Shown here: in pieces, positions 7,052 through 14,961 of the stretch
Position numbering within the stretch: position 1 is the stretch's first letter
How the letters are laid out: each line of letters opens with the position of its first letter
Assembly (NCBI GenBank): GCA_027310565.1
Contig: DAIDAP010000006.1
Location: forward strand, 1-46,940
Direction of reading: 5' to 3'
Length of the DNA stretch: 46,940 nucleotides
Origin: Chloroflexota bacterium
Lineage (GTDB): Bacteria > Chloroflexota > Limnocylindria > P2-11E
Notes under the pieces: model-generated
The model's input: the letters and a program-made list of their open reading frames with translations, nothing else
Databases searched by the model: none
What the model was told of the DNA's origin: nothing
Program-made: the position numbers and the translations under genes

Positions 7052-8479
7052 TCAACCGCGCACCTCGATCGGCACGTCGCGGAACCGCGCGTGCGCCGCG
7101 CCGTGGCCGACGCGCATGAGCTGGAGCGGCTCGCCCTTTGCGCAGGACAGGAACCCGTGCAGCTCCCAGTCGTCGGCGACGAGGTCGCACCGACCCCAGA
7201 AGTCCGGGGTGAGCGACTGGAACGCGACGCCGCGGACGTGGCCCTCGATCTCGCCGTTCCGGATGACGCGCGCGGCCTGCGTCGAGAAGTGGAAGTTCTG
7301 GCGTTTGTCGTCGAGCGAGTACGACGCGGGCGCCTCGAGGAGCAGCCCGTCGGCGACGCCGCGCAGCAGCTCGGGGTACGAGGCGGTCCCCGGATCGAGC
7401 GAGACGTTCACCATGCGCACGATCGGGAAGTGCTGCCAGCCCTCGGCGCGCGCGCTCCCGATCGCGAGCGGCAGCCCGAGCGCGGCCGCGGTCTCGCGCG
7501 AGGTGAGGTAGCCGGTGAAGACGCCGCGGTCGACGAGCCTCGTGCGCATCGCGGGCACGCCGTCGTCGTCCCACCCGAACGTCCCCATGCCGCCGGGGAG
7601 CGTCGCGTCCGCGGTCATCGACACGTGCTCGCTGCCGTAGCGCAGCGCGCCGCGATCGCGGGGCCACAGGAACGTCGTGCCAGCGAACGCGACCTCGTGC
7701 TCGAGGACGCGGTCGGCCTCCGTGGGATGGCCGCACGACTCGTGCACCAGGAGCGCGAGGAACTCGGGGGCGAGCACGACCGTGGTCGGCCGCTCCGCCG
7801 CGAGCGGCGCGTCGAGCGTCGCCTCGGCGTCGTCGCGATAGCGGCGGGCGCGCCCGACGAGGTCGAGCTCCTCGATGAACTCCCACCCCGCCTGGCGGGT
7901 GAGCCGGCCGTCGTACCGCTGCGCCGGCTTCGCGCCGGCCTTCACCGCGGTCACCGCGACGCCGGCGCCCGACTCGACGATGTGCTGCGTCACGTCGGTG
8001 CCCTCGCTCGTCACCAGGCGCTTCGTCGTGCGATACGCCGCGACCGACGAGCGCCGGACGCGCGCGTTCGGCCCGCGCAGCCCGGCGTCGGCGGCGCGCA
8101 GCAGCGCGACGCGCTCGGGCACCGGGACCGCGAACGGGTCGCGGCCGAGCGGCGTGCGGTACTCGCCGCGCTGCGCGGGCACCGCCGCGAGCTCGACGGG
8201 GCGGCCGCGCGTGGACGCGGCGGCGTCGGCGCGGCGGAACGCCTCGTCGAGCGCGCCGCGGAGCGCATCCTCGCCGGGACGGTCGGTGCCGGCGAAGCCC
8301 CACGCGCCGCGGTGGATGACGCGCACCCCGACGCCGCGATCCGCCGTGCGCGTCACCGCCTCGACCTCGCCGTCGCGCACCGTCACCGCCTCGTGCTCGC
8401 GCTCGACCGTACGCGCGTCGGCGTACGACGCGCCGCGCGCGACGGCCGCGTGGACGAGGCCGGCGATCGCGTCGGACAC
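7052..8479 (-). CDS. tldD: TldD-family metalloprotease subunit
   Basis: A 475-residue TldD protein. The zinc-binding HExxxH is HESCGHPTE at about residue 255, and the C-terminal region carries the usual TldD blocks (LTSRETAA, MVNVSLDPG, FWGRCDLVADDWELHGFLSCAKGEP). It provides the proteolytic activity of the TldDE complex with the downstream gene. I chose GTG at 8479 because an earlier open start (8536) adds an Arg-rich extension without family likeness. On this strand TACTCT stands six bases before the GTG and there is no separated Shine-Dalgarno site, so the mRNA may be leaderless. Confidence 0.92.
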   Translation of the reverse strand: MSDAIAGLVHAAVARGASYADARTVEREHEAVTVRDGEVEAVTRTADRGVGVRVIHRGAWGFAGTDRPGEDALRGALDEAFRRADAAASTRGRPVELAAVPAQRGEYRTPLGRDPFAVPVPERVALLRAADAGLRGPNARVRRSSVAAYRTTKRLVTSEGTDVTQHIVESGAGVAVTAVKAGAKPAQRYDGRLTRQAGWEFIEELDLVGRARRYRDDAEATLDAPLAAERPTTVVLAPEFLALLVHESCGHPTEADRVLEHEVAFAGTTFLWPRDRGALRYGSEHVSMTADATLPGGMGTFGWDDDGVPAMRTRLVDRGVFTGYLTSRETAAALGLPLAIGSARAEGWQHFPIVRMVNVSLDPGTASYPELLRGVADGLLLEAPASYSLDDKRQNFHFSTQAARVIRNGEIEGHVRGVAFQSLTPDFWGRCDLVADDWELHGFLSCAKGEPLQLMRVGHGAAHARFRDVPIEVRG

Positions 8480-8683
8480 CTCGTCAGAGTATCGAGACCG
8501 GGGCAGCCGGCCGGCGGCACGCGATCTGACGTACACTGTGCGAAGAGAAAACGGCGCGCGCGACGACGGATGCGTTCGTGATGACGCGCTCGCGGCCGAC
8601 GTATCGGGCGACCGGTGCGAAGCGGACGAGGGTGAGCATCTAGCGCGTGACTCCGCAAAGGGTCCGCGAACGGGTCAGGCGGC
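8480..8683. promoter_or_regulatory. Divergent intergenic region between tldD and the NYN gene
   Basis: 204 bases between divergent genes. On the minus strand TACTCT/GATACT lies just before the tldD GTG. On the plus strand TACACT at 8532-8537 is the best -10 candidate for the NYN gene; no TTGACA-like -35 is evident. If used, it would give a leader of about 140 bases before the NYN start. I see no clear small ORF, hairpin or repeat in this leader. Confidence 0.35.
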
Positions 8684-10348
8684 GTGCGAGCCCATATGGA
8701 GAAACCATTGCCTGACGTCGCTCTCCTGATCGACTGGGAGAACGTCTACTACACGCTCCGCCAACACACCACCGGCCCGCTCCCATCCACGCTCGCGATC
8801 CTCCAGGCCATCCTGCAGAAGGCCGCCGAGTTCGGCCCCGTCCGCGTCAAGCTGGCGATCTTCGGTCAGGAGGTCGCCGCCCAGGACGAGACGCTGCTCA
8901 TGGCGCTCGAGTTCACCGGCATCGAGCCGGTCGCCGTCGCCCAGCGCATGGGCGGGCGGCTCCTCAAGGGCCGCTCCGATGCGGTCCTCATCACGCGCAC
9001 GATGAAGCTCCTGTACAAGGATCGGCCCGAGCTCGAGGTCTGGTTCATCGTCTCCGGCGACCGCGACCTCAACGCGCTCTGCAAGGCGCTGAAGGACGAG
9101 GACAAGCACGTCTACCTCGTCGCCGGCGACAAGTCGCTCGCGAACGAGCTGCGCGACTCGCCGTACCTGCGCGACGACGTGTTCCTCCTCGAAGACCTCA
9201 TCCCCGAGGCGCGCTGGACGCGCGCCGGCCTGCGCGCGGACGACACGCAGGCCGGGAAGGAAGAGCGCCGCGAGGAGGCGCCGCGCACGCGCGGCCGCCG
9301 CGGCGGGCGCGGACGCGGCGCGAAGCCGCCGGTCGTCCCGGCCGTCGTCCCGACCGGCACGCCCGAGTCCGAGAAGGAGCAGCGCCGCCTCGCGGTGCTG
9401 CTCCTCGACCAGCTCGTCGCGATCCGCGCGGACGCGATGCCGCGTGGCGACTTCGTCCGGTCGGTCGTGCCGCTCTCCGAGAAGGAGGCGTCGACGGTGC
9501 TCGAGCAGCGCGTCGACGCGGGCATCGCGCAGCAGCACGTCGCGGCGCGGTTCGAGGGGCGTACGCGCGCGAAGGCGAAACAGCTCATCGCGCCGAGCCT
9601 CGAGTCGGCGCTCGTCGCCGAGACGCTCTTCCACCTGGTGCGGCTGCTGCGCCGCATCGACACCGTGACGAAGGACACCAAACGCGTTCCCGTGGTGGAG
9701 GCCGTGCTCGACCCGCTGTCGCGCGCGGATCAGCCCGGCGGACTCGCGCGCGGCCGCACCCAGCGCCGCGTCCTGCTCGAGACGCTCTACAACATCGCCG
9801 AGGAGCGCGGCGCGATCGCGAGCGAGGCGGTCCAGCGGGACGGCAAGGAGATCACGATGTGCTGGCTCGCCGAGGAGCACCCGCTCGTGCAGTACGCGCG
9901 TCAGCCCGCGGCCGGGATCGTCCACCTCTTCAACTTCGTCTCGACCACGCGCGGGCACGGCGAGCGCGCCGACTGGGTGAACGCCGCGCTCTTCGCGGAG
10001 CTGCTCTCGCGCGTCGAGGGCGACGCGCTCGAGTCGAACATGCGCGCCGCGGTCGAGCGCGGGATCATGCGGCCCGACGATCACGGCAAGAAGGCCGGGT
10101 TCGCGCTGGAGCGCGACAACGACGAGGTCCGCACGGTCCTCGGCGAGTTCCACCGCCTCGACGGCGAGGTCGCGCACGCGGCCGGCGCCGCGGCGGCCGA
10201 GAGCCCGCCGCCGCCCGCCGAGGAGCAGCCGGCCGAGGCCCCCGCCGCTCCCAAGCGGCGGACGCGGCGCGGCTCGCGCGGCGGACGCGGGCGGCGCGGC
10301 GGCCGCGGACGCCGCAAAGCGGAGACGAGCGGGCAAGCGGCCGACTGA
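8684..10348 (+). CDS. NYN (PIN-like) domain putative ribonuclease with Arg/Gly-rich segments
   Basis: A 554-residue protein. Residues 10-185 are a NYN/LabA-type PIN-like domain: acidic residues occur in VALLIDWENV, in GRSDAVLIT and in FIVSGDRDLN. Next comes an Arg/Gly-rich linker (about 205-222). From about 235 to 500 there seem to be three winged-helix-like units (DFVRSVVPLSEKEASTVLEQ; VLLETLYNIAEERGAIAS; FAELLSRVEGDALESNMR). The C-terminus is a second Arg/Gly-rich tail of about 30 residues with RGG repeats. Such tails often bind RNA. RNA cleavage or binding is inferred from the family. GTG at 8684 or ATG at 8696 could be the start. It is monocistronic by context. Confidence 0.8.
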   Translation: MRAHMEKPLPDVALLIDWENVYYTLRQHTTGPLPSTLAILQAILQKAAEFGPVRVKLAIFGQEVAAQDETLLMALEFTGIEPVAVAQRMGGRLLKGRSDAVLITRTMKLLYKDRPELEVWFIVSGDRDLNALCKALKDEDKHVYLVAGDKSLANELRDSPYLRDDVFLLEDLIPEARWTRAGLRADDTQAGKEERREEAPRTRGRRGGRGRGAKPPVVPAVVPTGTPESEKEQRRLAVLLLDQLVAIRADAMPRGDFVRSVVPLSEKEASTVLEQRVDAGIAQQHVAARFEGRTRAKAKQLIAPSLESALVAETLFHLVRLLRRIDTVTKDTKRVPVVEAVLDPLSRADQPGGLARGRTQRRVLLETLYNIAEERGAIASEAVQRDGKEITMCWLAEEHPLVQYARQPAAGIVHLFNFVSTTRGHGERADWVNAALFAELLSRVEGDALESNMRAAVERGIMRPDDHGKKAGFALERDNDEVRTVLGEFHRLDGEVAHAAGAAAAESPPPPAEEQPAEAPAAPKRRTRRGSRGGRGRRGGRGRRKAETSGQAAD

Positions 10349-10427
10349 CCGCCGGCGCGTCGCGATCGACACACGAGCGACCGGCCCTGCCCGACCGTGA
10401 TGGCACGCCATCCGCTGGACATGCGGC

Positions 10428-10829
10428 ATGCGCGAACCGCGGAGACGCAGGCGGGTCGTGATCGTCGTCGAGGACGACCCTCCGATCGGCCAGCTGCTGC
10501 GGGACGTCATCAACGACGAGGACGGCTACCTGGCGGTCCACGTGAGACGGCCGAGCGAGGCGCTCCGCGCGGTCAACACCGTCCGACCCGACCTGCTGGT
10601 CATCGACATCGGGCTCCCGGAGATGTCGGGCATCGAGCTCTACGACCGGCTGCGGTCCGATCCCGCGGTCTCCGGCGTCCCGGTGATCTTCGAGACCGCC
10701 ATCGCCGACGCGTGCCGGCGCGAGCTCCGCGAGCGCGGCGTCACCCACGTCCTCGAGAAGCCGTTCGACCTCGCGGACGTGCGGCACTCGGTGCACCGGC
10801 TCGCACCGGCGGCGGTCGGCGGACCCTAG
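10428..10829 (+). CDS. Stand-alone response regulator receiver protein
   Basis: A 133-residue CheY-like receiver (PF00072). It has the acidic pair in VVEDDPP, the phospho-acceptor Asp in LLVIDIGLPEMSG (about residue 58), Thr in FETA and Lys in LEKPF (about 112). There is no output domain, and no histidine kinase lies nearby, so its partner is elsewhere. It begins with an Arg-rich stretch (PRRRRRVV). ATG at 10428; another in-frame choice is not evident. It converges on the thioredoxin-reductase fusion gene with a 32-base gap and no clear terminator. Confidence 0.85.
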   Translation: MREPRRRRRVVIVVEDDPPIGQLLRDVINDEDGYLAVHVRRPSEALRAVNTVRPDLLVIDIGLPEMSGIELYDRLRSDPAVSGVPVIFETAIADACRRELRERGVTHVLEKPFDLADVRHSVHRLAPAAVGGP

Positions 10830-10861
10830 CCCGGGCCCCGGCGCGCGACGCCAGGGGGATC

Positions 10862-12163
10862 TCAGCGGCGGGCCGCGGCCACCTTCGTGATGTCCTCCGC
10901 CGTCGCGCGCGACGAGCGCACCAGCATGCGGAACGCCTCGAGGTCCATGGCGAGCACCTCGAGGCTCGTCTTCGCGCGCACCGTCGCGTTGCGCGGCTCG
11001 CCGGTGAGGAGACCGATCTCGCCGAAGTAGTCGCCCTCGTGGAGCTCGTTCACGACGCGCTCGCCCCCCGTGGCGTCGCGTCGCGTCACGACCGCGTCGC
11101 CGTGCGCGATGACGTACAGGTAGTCGGGCTCGTCGCCCTCGCGGATGACGGTCGCGCCGGGCGGGAACGTGCGCAGCTGCATGCGCTCGGTGGTGCGGGC
11201 GATGACCTCGCGCGGCGCCTTGGGGAACGCGCGCCCGGCGTGCTTGAGCTCCTCGATGTAGCGCTCGGCCGCCAGCACCGCGGTGGTCGCGTCGCCGACA
11301 GCGGTGGTGACCTGCTTGGCGAGCTGCGCGCGCGTGTCGCCCGCGGCGTACACGCCGGGGATGCTCGTCTGCATGTACTGGTCGGTGATGAGGTAGCCGC
11401 TCTGGTCGTGGTCGACGTGGTCGGCGAAGAGGTAGCGCCCCACCGGGCGGAAGCCGACGAAGACGAAGACGCCTTCGACCGGCAGGCGCTCGATCGACCC
11501 GTCCTTCTGCACGTCGATCCACTTGACGCCGGACGCGTCGCCGCCGATCTCCCGCACCACCGCGGGCGTCACGGTGCTCACCTTGTCCATGCCGAGCAGG
11601 CGGTCCTGGAGGATCTGCTGCGCGCGGAACTCGTCGCGGCGGTGGACGACGTACAGCTTCTTCGCGAAGCGCGTGAGGAAGAGGCCCTCCTGGAACGCGC
11701 TGTCGCCGCCGCCGATCACCGCGAGGTCGGCGCCCTTGAAGAACGCGCCGTCGCAGACCGCGCAGTACGAGACGCCCCTCCCGTGGAACTCGGCCTCGCC
11801 GGGCACGCCGAGCTTCGTCGGCTCGCCGCCGACGGTGACGATGACCGCGTAGGCGGTGTGGATCGTCCCGTCCGCGAGCTCGACGACGCGCCGGTCGCCG
11901 TCCAGGCGGATCTGCTTCACCGGCGCGTACGTCTCGATGCGCAGCCCGAACTTGCGCGCGTGATCGGCCATCTTCTGGGCGAGCTCGGCGCCGGTGACGC
12001 TCTCGAACCCCGGGTAGTCCTCGATGAGCTCGGTGTTGAGGATCTCGCCGCCGACATCCTTGGCCTCGAAGAGCACCGTGCTCATGCCGGCGCGCGCCGC
12101 GTACAGGCCGGCGGTGAGCCCGGCGGGTCCACCGCCGATGATGATGAGGTCGAAGTCGGCCAC
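10862..12163 (-). CDS. Thioredoxin reductase-like protein fused to a cyclic-nucleotide-binding domain
   Basis: A 433-residue two-domain flavoprotein. Residues 1-305 are a TrxB-type reductase: FAD motif GGGPAGLTAG, redox pair in YCAVCDG (about residues 133-136), NADPH motif GGGDSAFQEG with HRRDEFRA, and the FAD motif YAAGD. Residues 315-425 are a Crp-type cNMP-binding domain with the phosphate cassette FGEIGLLTGEPRNATV, including its Arg. It presumably reduces thioredoxin or a peroxiredoxin with NADPH, and a nucleotide might tune it; ligand and effect are not known from sequence. Start GTG at 12163 follows GAGAGG at about 8 bases. Confidence 0.9.
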   Translation of the reverse strand: MADFDLIIIGGGPAGLTAGLYAARAGMSTVLFEAKDVGGEILNTELIEDYPGFESVTGAELAQKMADHARKFGLRIETYAPVKQIRLDGDRRVVELADGTIHTAYAVIVTVGGEPTKLGVPGEAEFHGRGVSYCAVCDGAFFKGADLAVIGGGDSAFQEGLFLTRFAKKLYVVHRRDEFRAQQILQDRLLGMDKVSTVTPAVVREIGGDASGVKWIDVQKDGSIERLPVEGVFVFVGFRPVGRYLFADHVDHDQSGYLITDQYMQTSIPGVYAAGDTRAQLAKQVTTAVGDATTAVLAAERYIEELKHAGRAFPKAPREVIARTTERMQLRTFPPGATVIREGDEPDYLYVIAHGDAVVTRRDATGGERVVNELHEGDYFGEIGLLTGEPRNATVRAKTSLEVLAMDLEAFRMLVRSSRATAEDITKVAAARR

Positions 12164-12203
12164 GAGCGTCCTCTCTCCGAGCGCGAAGGTGCGCTCTCAC
12201 AGA

Positions 12204-13661
12204 CTAGAACGCGCGAGGATTCCCGCGTATTCGCTCCGTCGCCGCCTGCTCCGCGGCTTCGCCGAGGTCGCTCATGAGCGCGCGCATCCAGTCGCGCGAC
12301 GTCCAGCGCAGCACGGCCTCACGCATGAGCCCGGCGCGGCGGCGCCGCTCCTCGTCGGGCATGTCGATGGCGCGTTCGAGCGCCGACGCGGTGTCCTCGA
12401 CGGAGAGCGGGTCGATGCCGATCGCGCCCTCGGCGAGCTCGGCGTACGCGCCCGCGGCGCGCGACAGCACGATCGCGGCACGCGGATTGAGCACGGCAGC
12501 CTCCTTCGCGACGAGGTTCATCCCGTCGGCGACGGAGTTCACGAGCACGACGTCGGCAGCGCGCAGCTCGGCGAGCGCGCGGCCGCGGTCGGGGCGCTTC
12601 ACGATCTCGACGGTGCCCGGGCCGTGGCGCGCGTTCACGGCGCCGGCCGCGGCCGTGGCCTCGTCCCACTCGCGCGCGTACTCGGGGAGCTGCACGCGGG
12701 ACGGGACGACGCGGGCGACGAAGCGGACCCTTCCGGCGAGATCCGGGCGCCGCTCGAGGAGCTGCCCGAACGCCCGGAAGCCGCGCGGCACGTTCTTGAT
12801 CGGGTCCACGCGGTCCACCCGCACCACGAGCACCCGCGGGTCCTCGCGCAGCGCGCGTGCGCGCGCCTCGCTGGGCCGCAGGTCGCGCGGGTCGATCGAC
12901 ACGGGGCGAACGCGCAGGAGCGTCCGCCGGCCGCCGTGCGTGAGGCGCTCTCCGTCCGTCTCGGCCTCCGGGAGCAGCGCGCCGGCGCACGCGGCGAACT
13001 CGCGGCGCGAGCCCTCGTCCTGGAAGCCGAGCACGTCCGCCCCCAGGGCGCCGCGCAGGAGCGTCGCGAGCACGTCGTCGGGCACGGCCCGCCGCCACAC
13101 CTCGAGCCGAGGCCAGGGGATGTGCACGAAGTGCGCGAGCGGCAGGCCGGGCAGCCGTTCGCGCACCAGGCGCGGGAGCGCGTAGAGCTGGTAGTCGTGG
13201 CTCATCACCGCGACGCTGCGCTCGGGACGATGCGCCTCGCGGCTCACGGCGTCGGCGAAGATGCGGGCCGCCTCGAGGTACCGGCGCGCGAGCGCGCGCA
13301 CGCGCTCGACGGGCTCCGGGTCGACGCGCAGCGGCCACAGCCCGTGCTGGACGAACCAGAGGATGCGGTTGCTGAACGCACCGTAGAAGTCGGCGAAGAG
13401 CTCCTCGGGGATGTCGAGCAGCCGCAGCGTCAGCCGGCCGCTGCCCAGGACGCCGCCGCGCTCGCGCTGCGCCGCCGCCACCTCGCGATCCTCGGACCCG
13501 GCGGTCGCGGCGATCCACGTGACCGGCGTCGCCCGCGACAGGTGTGACAGCGCGGTCACCACGCCACCCGCGCCGCGATCGAACCGCAGGCGGGCCCCCC
13601 GGCGCGCGAAAGTGACGGGCGCGCGACTGGTGACGAGGAGCAGGGAGTCCTCGCGCCTCAG
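12204..13661 (-). CDS. otsA: Trehalose-6-phosphate synthase-like glycosyltransferase (GT20)
   Basis: A GT20 protein of about 485 residues that would join UDP- or ADP-glucose to glucose-6-phosphate. Seen motifs: VTSRAPV at the N-terminus, HDYQLYALP, HIPWP, RVDRVDPIKN (in place of the usual DYTKG) and NSVADGMNLVAKEA near the C-terminus. No ATG, GTG or TTG exists between the upstream otsB frame and the first conserved strand. The only sensible initiator is CTG at 13661, overlapping the otsB stop as CTGA, with GGAGG 10 bases upstream. Coupling to otsB or a frameshifted OtsB-OtsA fusion are the alternatives. The DPIKN variant leaves some doubt on exact acceptor. Confidence 0.85.
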   Translation of the reverse strand: MRREDSLLLVTSRAPVTFARRGARLRFDRGAGGVVTALSHLSRATPVTWIAATAGSEDREVAAAQRERGGVLGSGRLTLRLLDIPEELFADFYGAFSNRILWFVQHGLWPLRVDPEPVERVRALARRYLEAARIFADAVSREAHRPERSVAVMSHDYQLYALPRLVRERLPGLPLAHFVHIPWPRLEVWRRAVPDDVLATLLRGALGADVLGFQDEGSRREFAACAGALLPEAETDGERLTHGGRRTLLRVRPVSIDPRDLRPSEARARALREDPRVLVVRVDRVDPIKNVPRGFRAFGQLLERRPDLAGRVRFVARVVPSRVQLPEYAREWDEATAAAGAVNARHGPGTVEIVKRPDRGRALAELRAADVVLVNSVADGMNLVAKEAAVLNPRAAIVLSRAAGAYAELAEGAIGIDPLSVEDTASALERAIDMPDEERRRRAGLMREAVLRWTSRDWMRALMSDLGEAAEQAATERIRGNPRAF

Positions 13662-14506
13662 GACGCCAGCGCCTCCACGGCCGAGTTGAGCAGCGCGCAT
13701 ATCGCGCCGGGCGAGTCCACGCGGACGTCGGGCTCGACCTCCTCGGTCACGCCTGCGCCCACGGCCACGACGAGGGCGGCGCCGCCGATCGCGGCCGCGT
13801 GCTCGCGGGCCGCGACGAACGCCGGCACGTCGACCGCGTCGTCGCCGAGCACGACGAGGCCGCGGAGCCCGTAGGCATCGGCGATGGTGCGCAGGCTGCG
13901 CCCCTTGTCGCTCTCGATCGGGGCGCGGACCTCGACGTGCGCGGTGCGCGGGATGACCTCGAGTCCGCGACGCGACGCGACGCGACGCGCGACCTCGAGG
14001 ACGCGCGGGCCGACCGAGGGCTCGCGGCGGTAGTGCACGGCGAAGCCGATGCCCTTGTCCTCGAACACGAGCCCGGGGACGTTCGCCAGTGAGAGGCGCA
14101 GCATCGCCTGCGCGCGCGCGAGGCGCGCGTGGTAGCGCTCCGCCCCCGGCGGACGGAGCAGCTCGCCGCGGAACCAGCGCTCGGCGCCGTGGTTGCCGAC
14201 GTAGAGCGCCTCGTCGATGCGGACCATGCGCCACGCCTCGTCGGCGGGTCTGCCGCTCATGACGCAGAGGAGGTCCACGTGCGGCGCGATCGCCTGGAGC
14301 GCCTCGCGGCACGCGGGATCCACCCACGCCTCGCTCGGCGTGGCCACGATCGGGCTGATCGTTCCGTCGATGTCCGTGAAGATCGCGCTCGGTCGCCGCC
14401 CGAGCGTGTCCGCGACCGCCCAGCTGTTGAGATCGCCGGGGGGGCGCACGCGCGGGCGCGAGCCGTCGTCCCGGCGTGGGGAAGGGTCGATCGTCGCGGT
14501 GGCCAT
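13658..14506 (-). CDS. otsB: Trehalose-6-phosphate phosphatase
   Basis: A 282-residue HAD-superfamily phosphatase of the trehalose-phosphatase family (PF02358). Motif I is FTDIDGTIS (about residue 45), motif II is CVMSGRP, the conserved Lys is in ESDKGRSL and motif IV is VLGDDAVDVPAF. It would remove phosphate from trehalose-6-phosphate made by the downstream synthase. ATG at 14506 follows GGAGGAG with good spacing. It is the first gene of a leftward otsB-otsA pair and is divergent from the glgE operon. A tandem CGCGA repeat lies inside it. Confidence 0.92.
   Translation of the reverse strand: MATATIDPSPRRDDGSRPRVRPPGDLNSWAVADTLGRRPSAIFTDIDGTISPIVATPSEAWVDPACREALQAIAPHVDLLCVMSGRPADEAWRMVRIDEALYVGNHGAERWFRGELLRPPGAERYHARLARAQAMLRLSLANVPGLVFEDKGIGFAVHYRREPSVGPRVLEVARRVASRRGLEVIPRTAHVEVRAPIESDKGRSLRTIADAYGLRGLVVLGDDAVDVPAFVAAREHAAAIGGAALVVAVGAGVTEEVEPDVRVDSPGAICALLNSAVEALAS
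13966..13989. repeat. Pentanucleotide tandem repeat inside otsB
   Basis: CGCGA occurs four times without interruption at 13966-13985, and a near copy (CGCGC) follows. It encodes a harmless Arg/Ala/Ser stretch in otsB. Because the unit is not a multiple of three, gain or loss of a copy would shift the otsB frame and also affect coupled otsA translation. Confidence 0.6.
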
Positions 14507-14822
14507 CGGTCGCTCCTCCGGTCGCCTGCGGGGTTAGCAGTCGGGCTCGGGTCGTGAGGTGCCCTGGAGCGTCGCCGCTCCTTCGCCCCGAAGAGGTCAT
14601 TCCCCCGCTCCCTCGCCGCTCGAGGGATTCGGCCATGTCTGCGGCGTTCGCGCGTCGTCGCGAACGACATCGATGGTACCGCGAATGCGGTGTGATCGCG
14701 ATGTCGAATGACGGCACACGTGCGCGACATGCCGACCCGACGCCGATGCCGGTGCGGGGCGAGAATCACCATGGCCCGAGCGCGGAGCATCGCTCCGCGC
14801 ACGATCACGGAGGAGGTGCGTC
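14507..14822. promoter_or_regulatory. Divergent control region between otsB and the glgE operon
   Basis: 316 bases without a recognisable gene. Inverted arms GACATCG at 14666-14672 and CGATGTC at 14699-14705 could be an operator. Near the right end a perfect 9-base-pair hairpin, GCGCGGAGC (14780-14788) and GCTCCGCGC (14792-14800) with a 3-base loop, sits 9 bases before the Shine-Dalgarno run GGAGGAGG (14809-14816) of the next small ORF. I could not pick out convincing -10/-35 boxes. Confidence 0.45.
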
Positions 14823-14930
14823 ATGCCTGAGGTACAGGCGGCATCGAAGATGGGCCTCTCGGTCGGCGACGCGGCGAAGGGCGCGGTCATCGGCTCGCTG
14901 CGTGGGACCGCGGCGAGTCCGGCCGCCTAG
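14823..14930 (+). CDS. 35-residue small ORF at the head of the glgE operon (possible leader peptide)
   Basis: ATG at 14823 is preceded by GGAGGAGG at 14809-14816 with a 6-base gap, the strongest Shine-Dalgarno site in the area. The product is 35 residues, begins MPEVQAASKMGLSVGDAAKG and ends in GTAASPAA at TAG 14928-14930. Third codon positions are mostly G or C, as in neighbouring genes. The stop falls in the loop of a long inverted repeat, and the frame overlaps the presumed glgE GTG start by 29 bases. It may act as a leader or coupling peptide for glgE, or be a small functional protein; I know no family for it. Confidence 0.5.
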   Translation: MPEVQAASKMGLSVGDAAKGAVIGSLRGTAASPAA

Positions 14931-14961
14931 GGCGGCGGCGAGCCGGACCGCGGCTCCCACG
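14901..14961 (+). promoter_or_regulatory. Long imperfect inverted repeat over the small-ORF stop and glgE start
   Basis: The left arm begins CGTGGGACCGCGG (14901-14913) and continues TCCGGC (14918-14923). The right arm carries GCCGGA (14942-14947) and then CCGCGGCTCCCACG (14948-14961), the near-exact reverse complement with one bulged base. The hairpin would be very GC-rich. It includes the glgE GTG (14902) in its left stem and the small-ORF stop in the loop region, so ribosome passage through the small ORF would open it. No T-run follows, so translational rather than intrinsic-terminator control is more likely. Confidence 0.5.

Noticed and set aside
5656-8479. A ribosomal natural-product cluster around tldDE
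   Set aside because: No precursor peptide, cyclodehydratase or exporter lies beside the pair; tldDE alone is common as a housekeeping protease.
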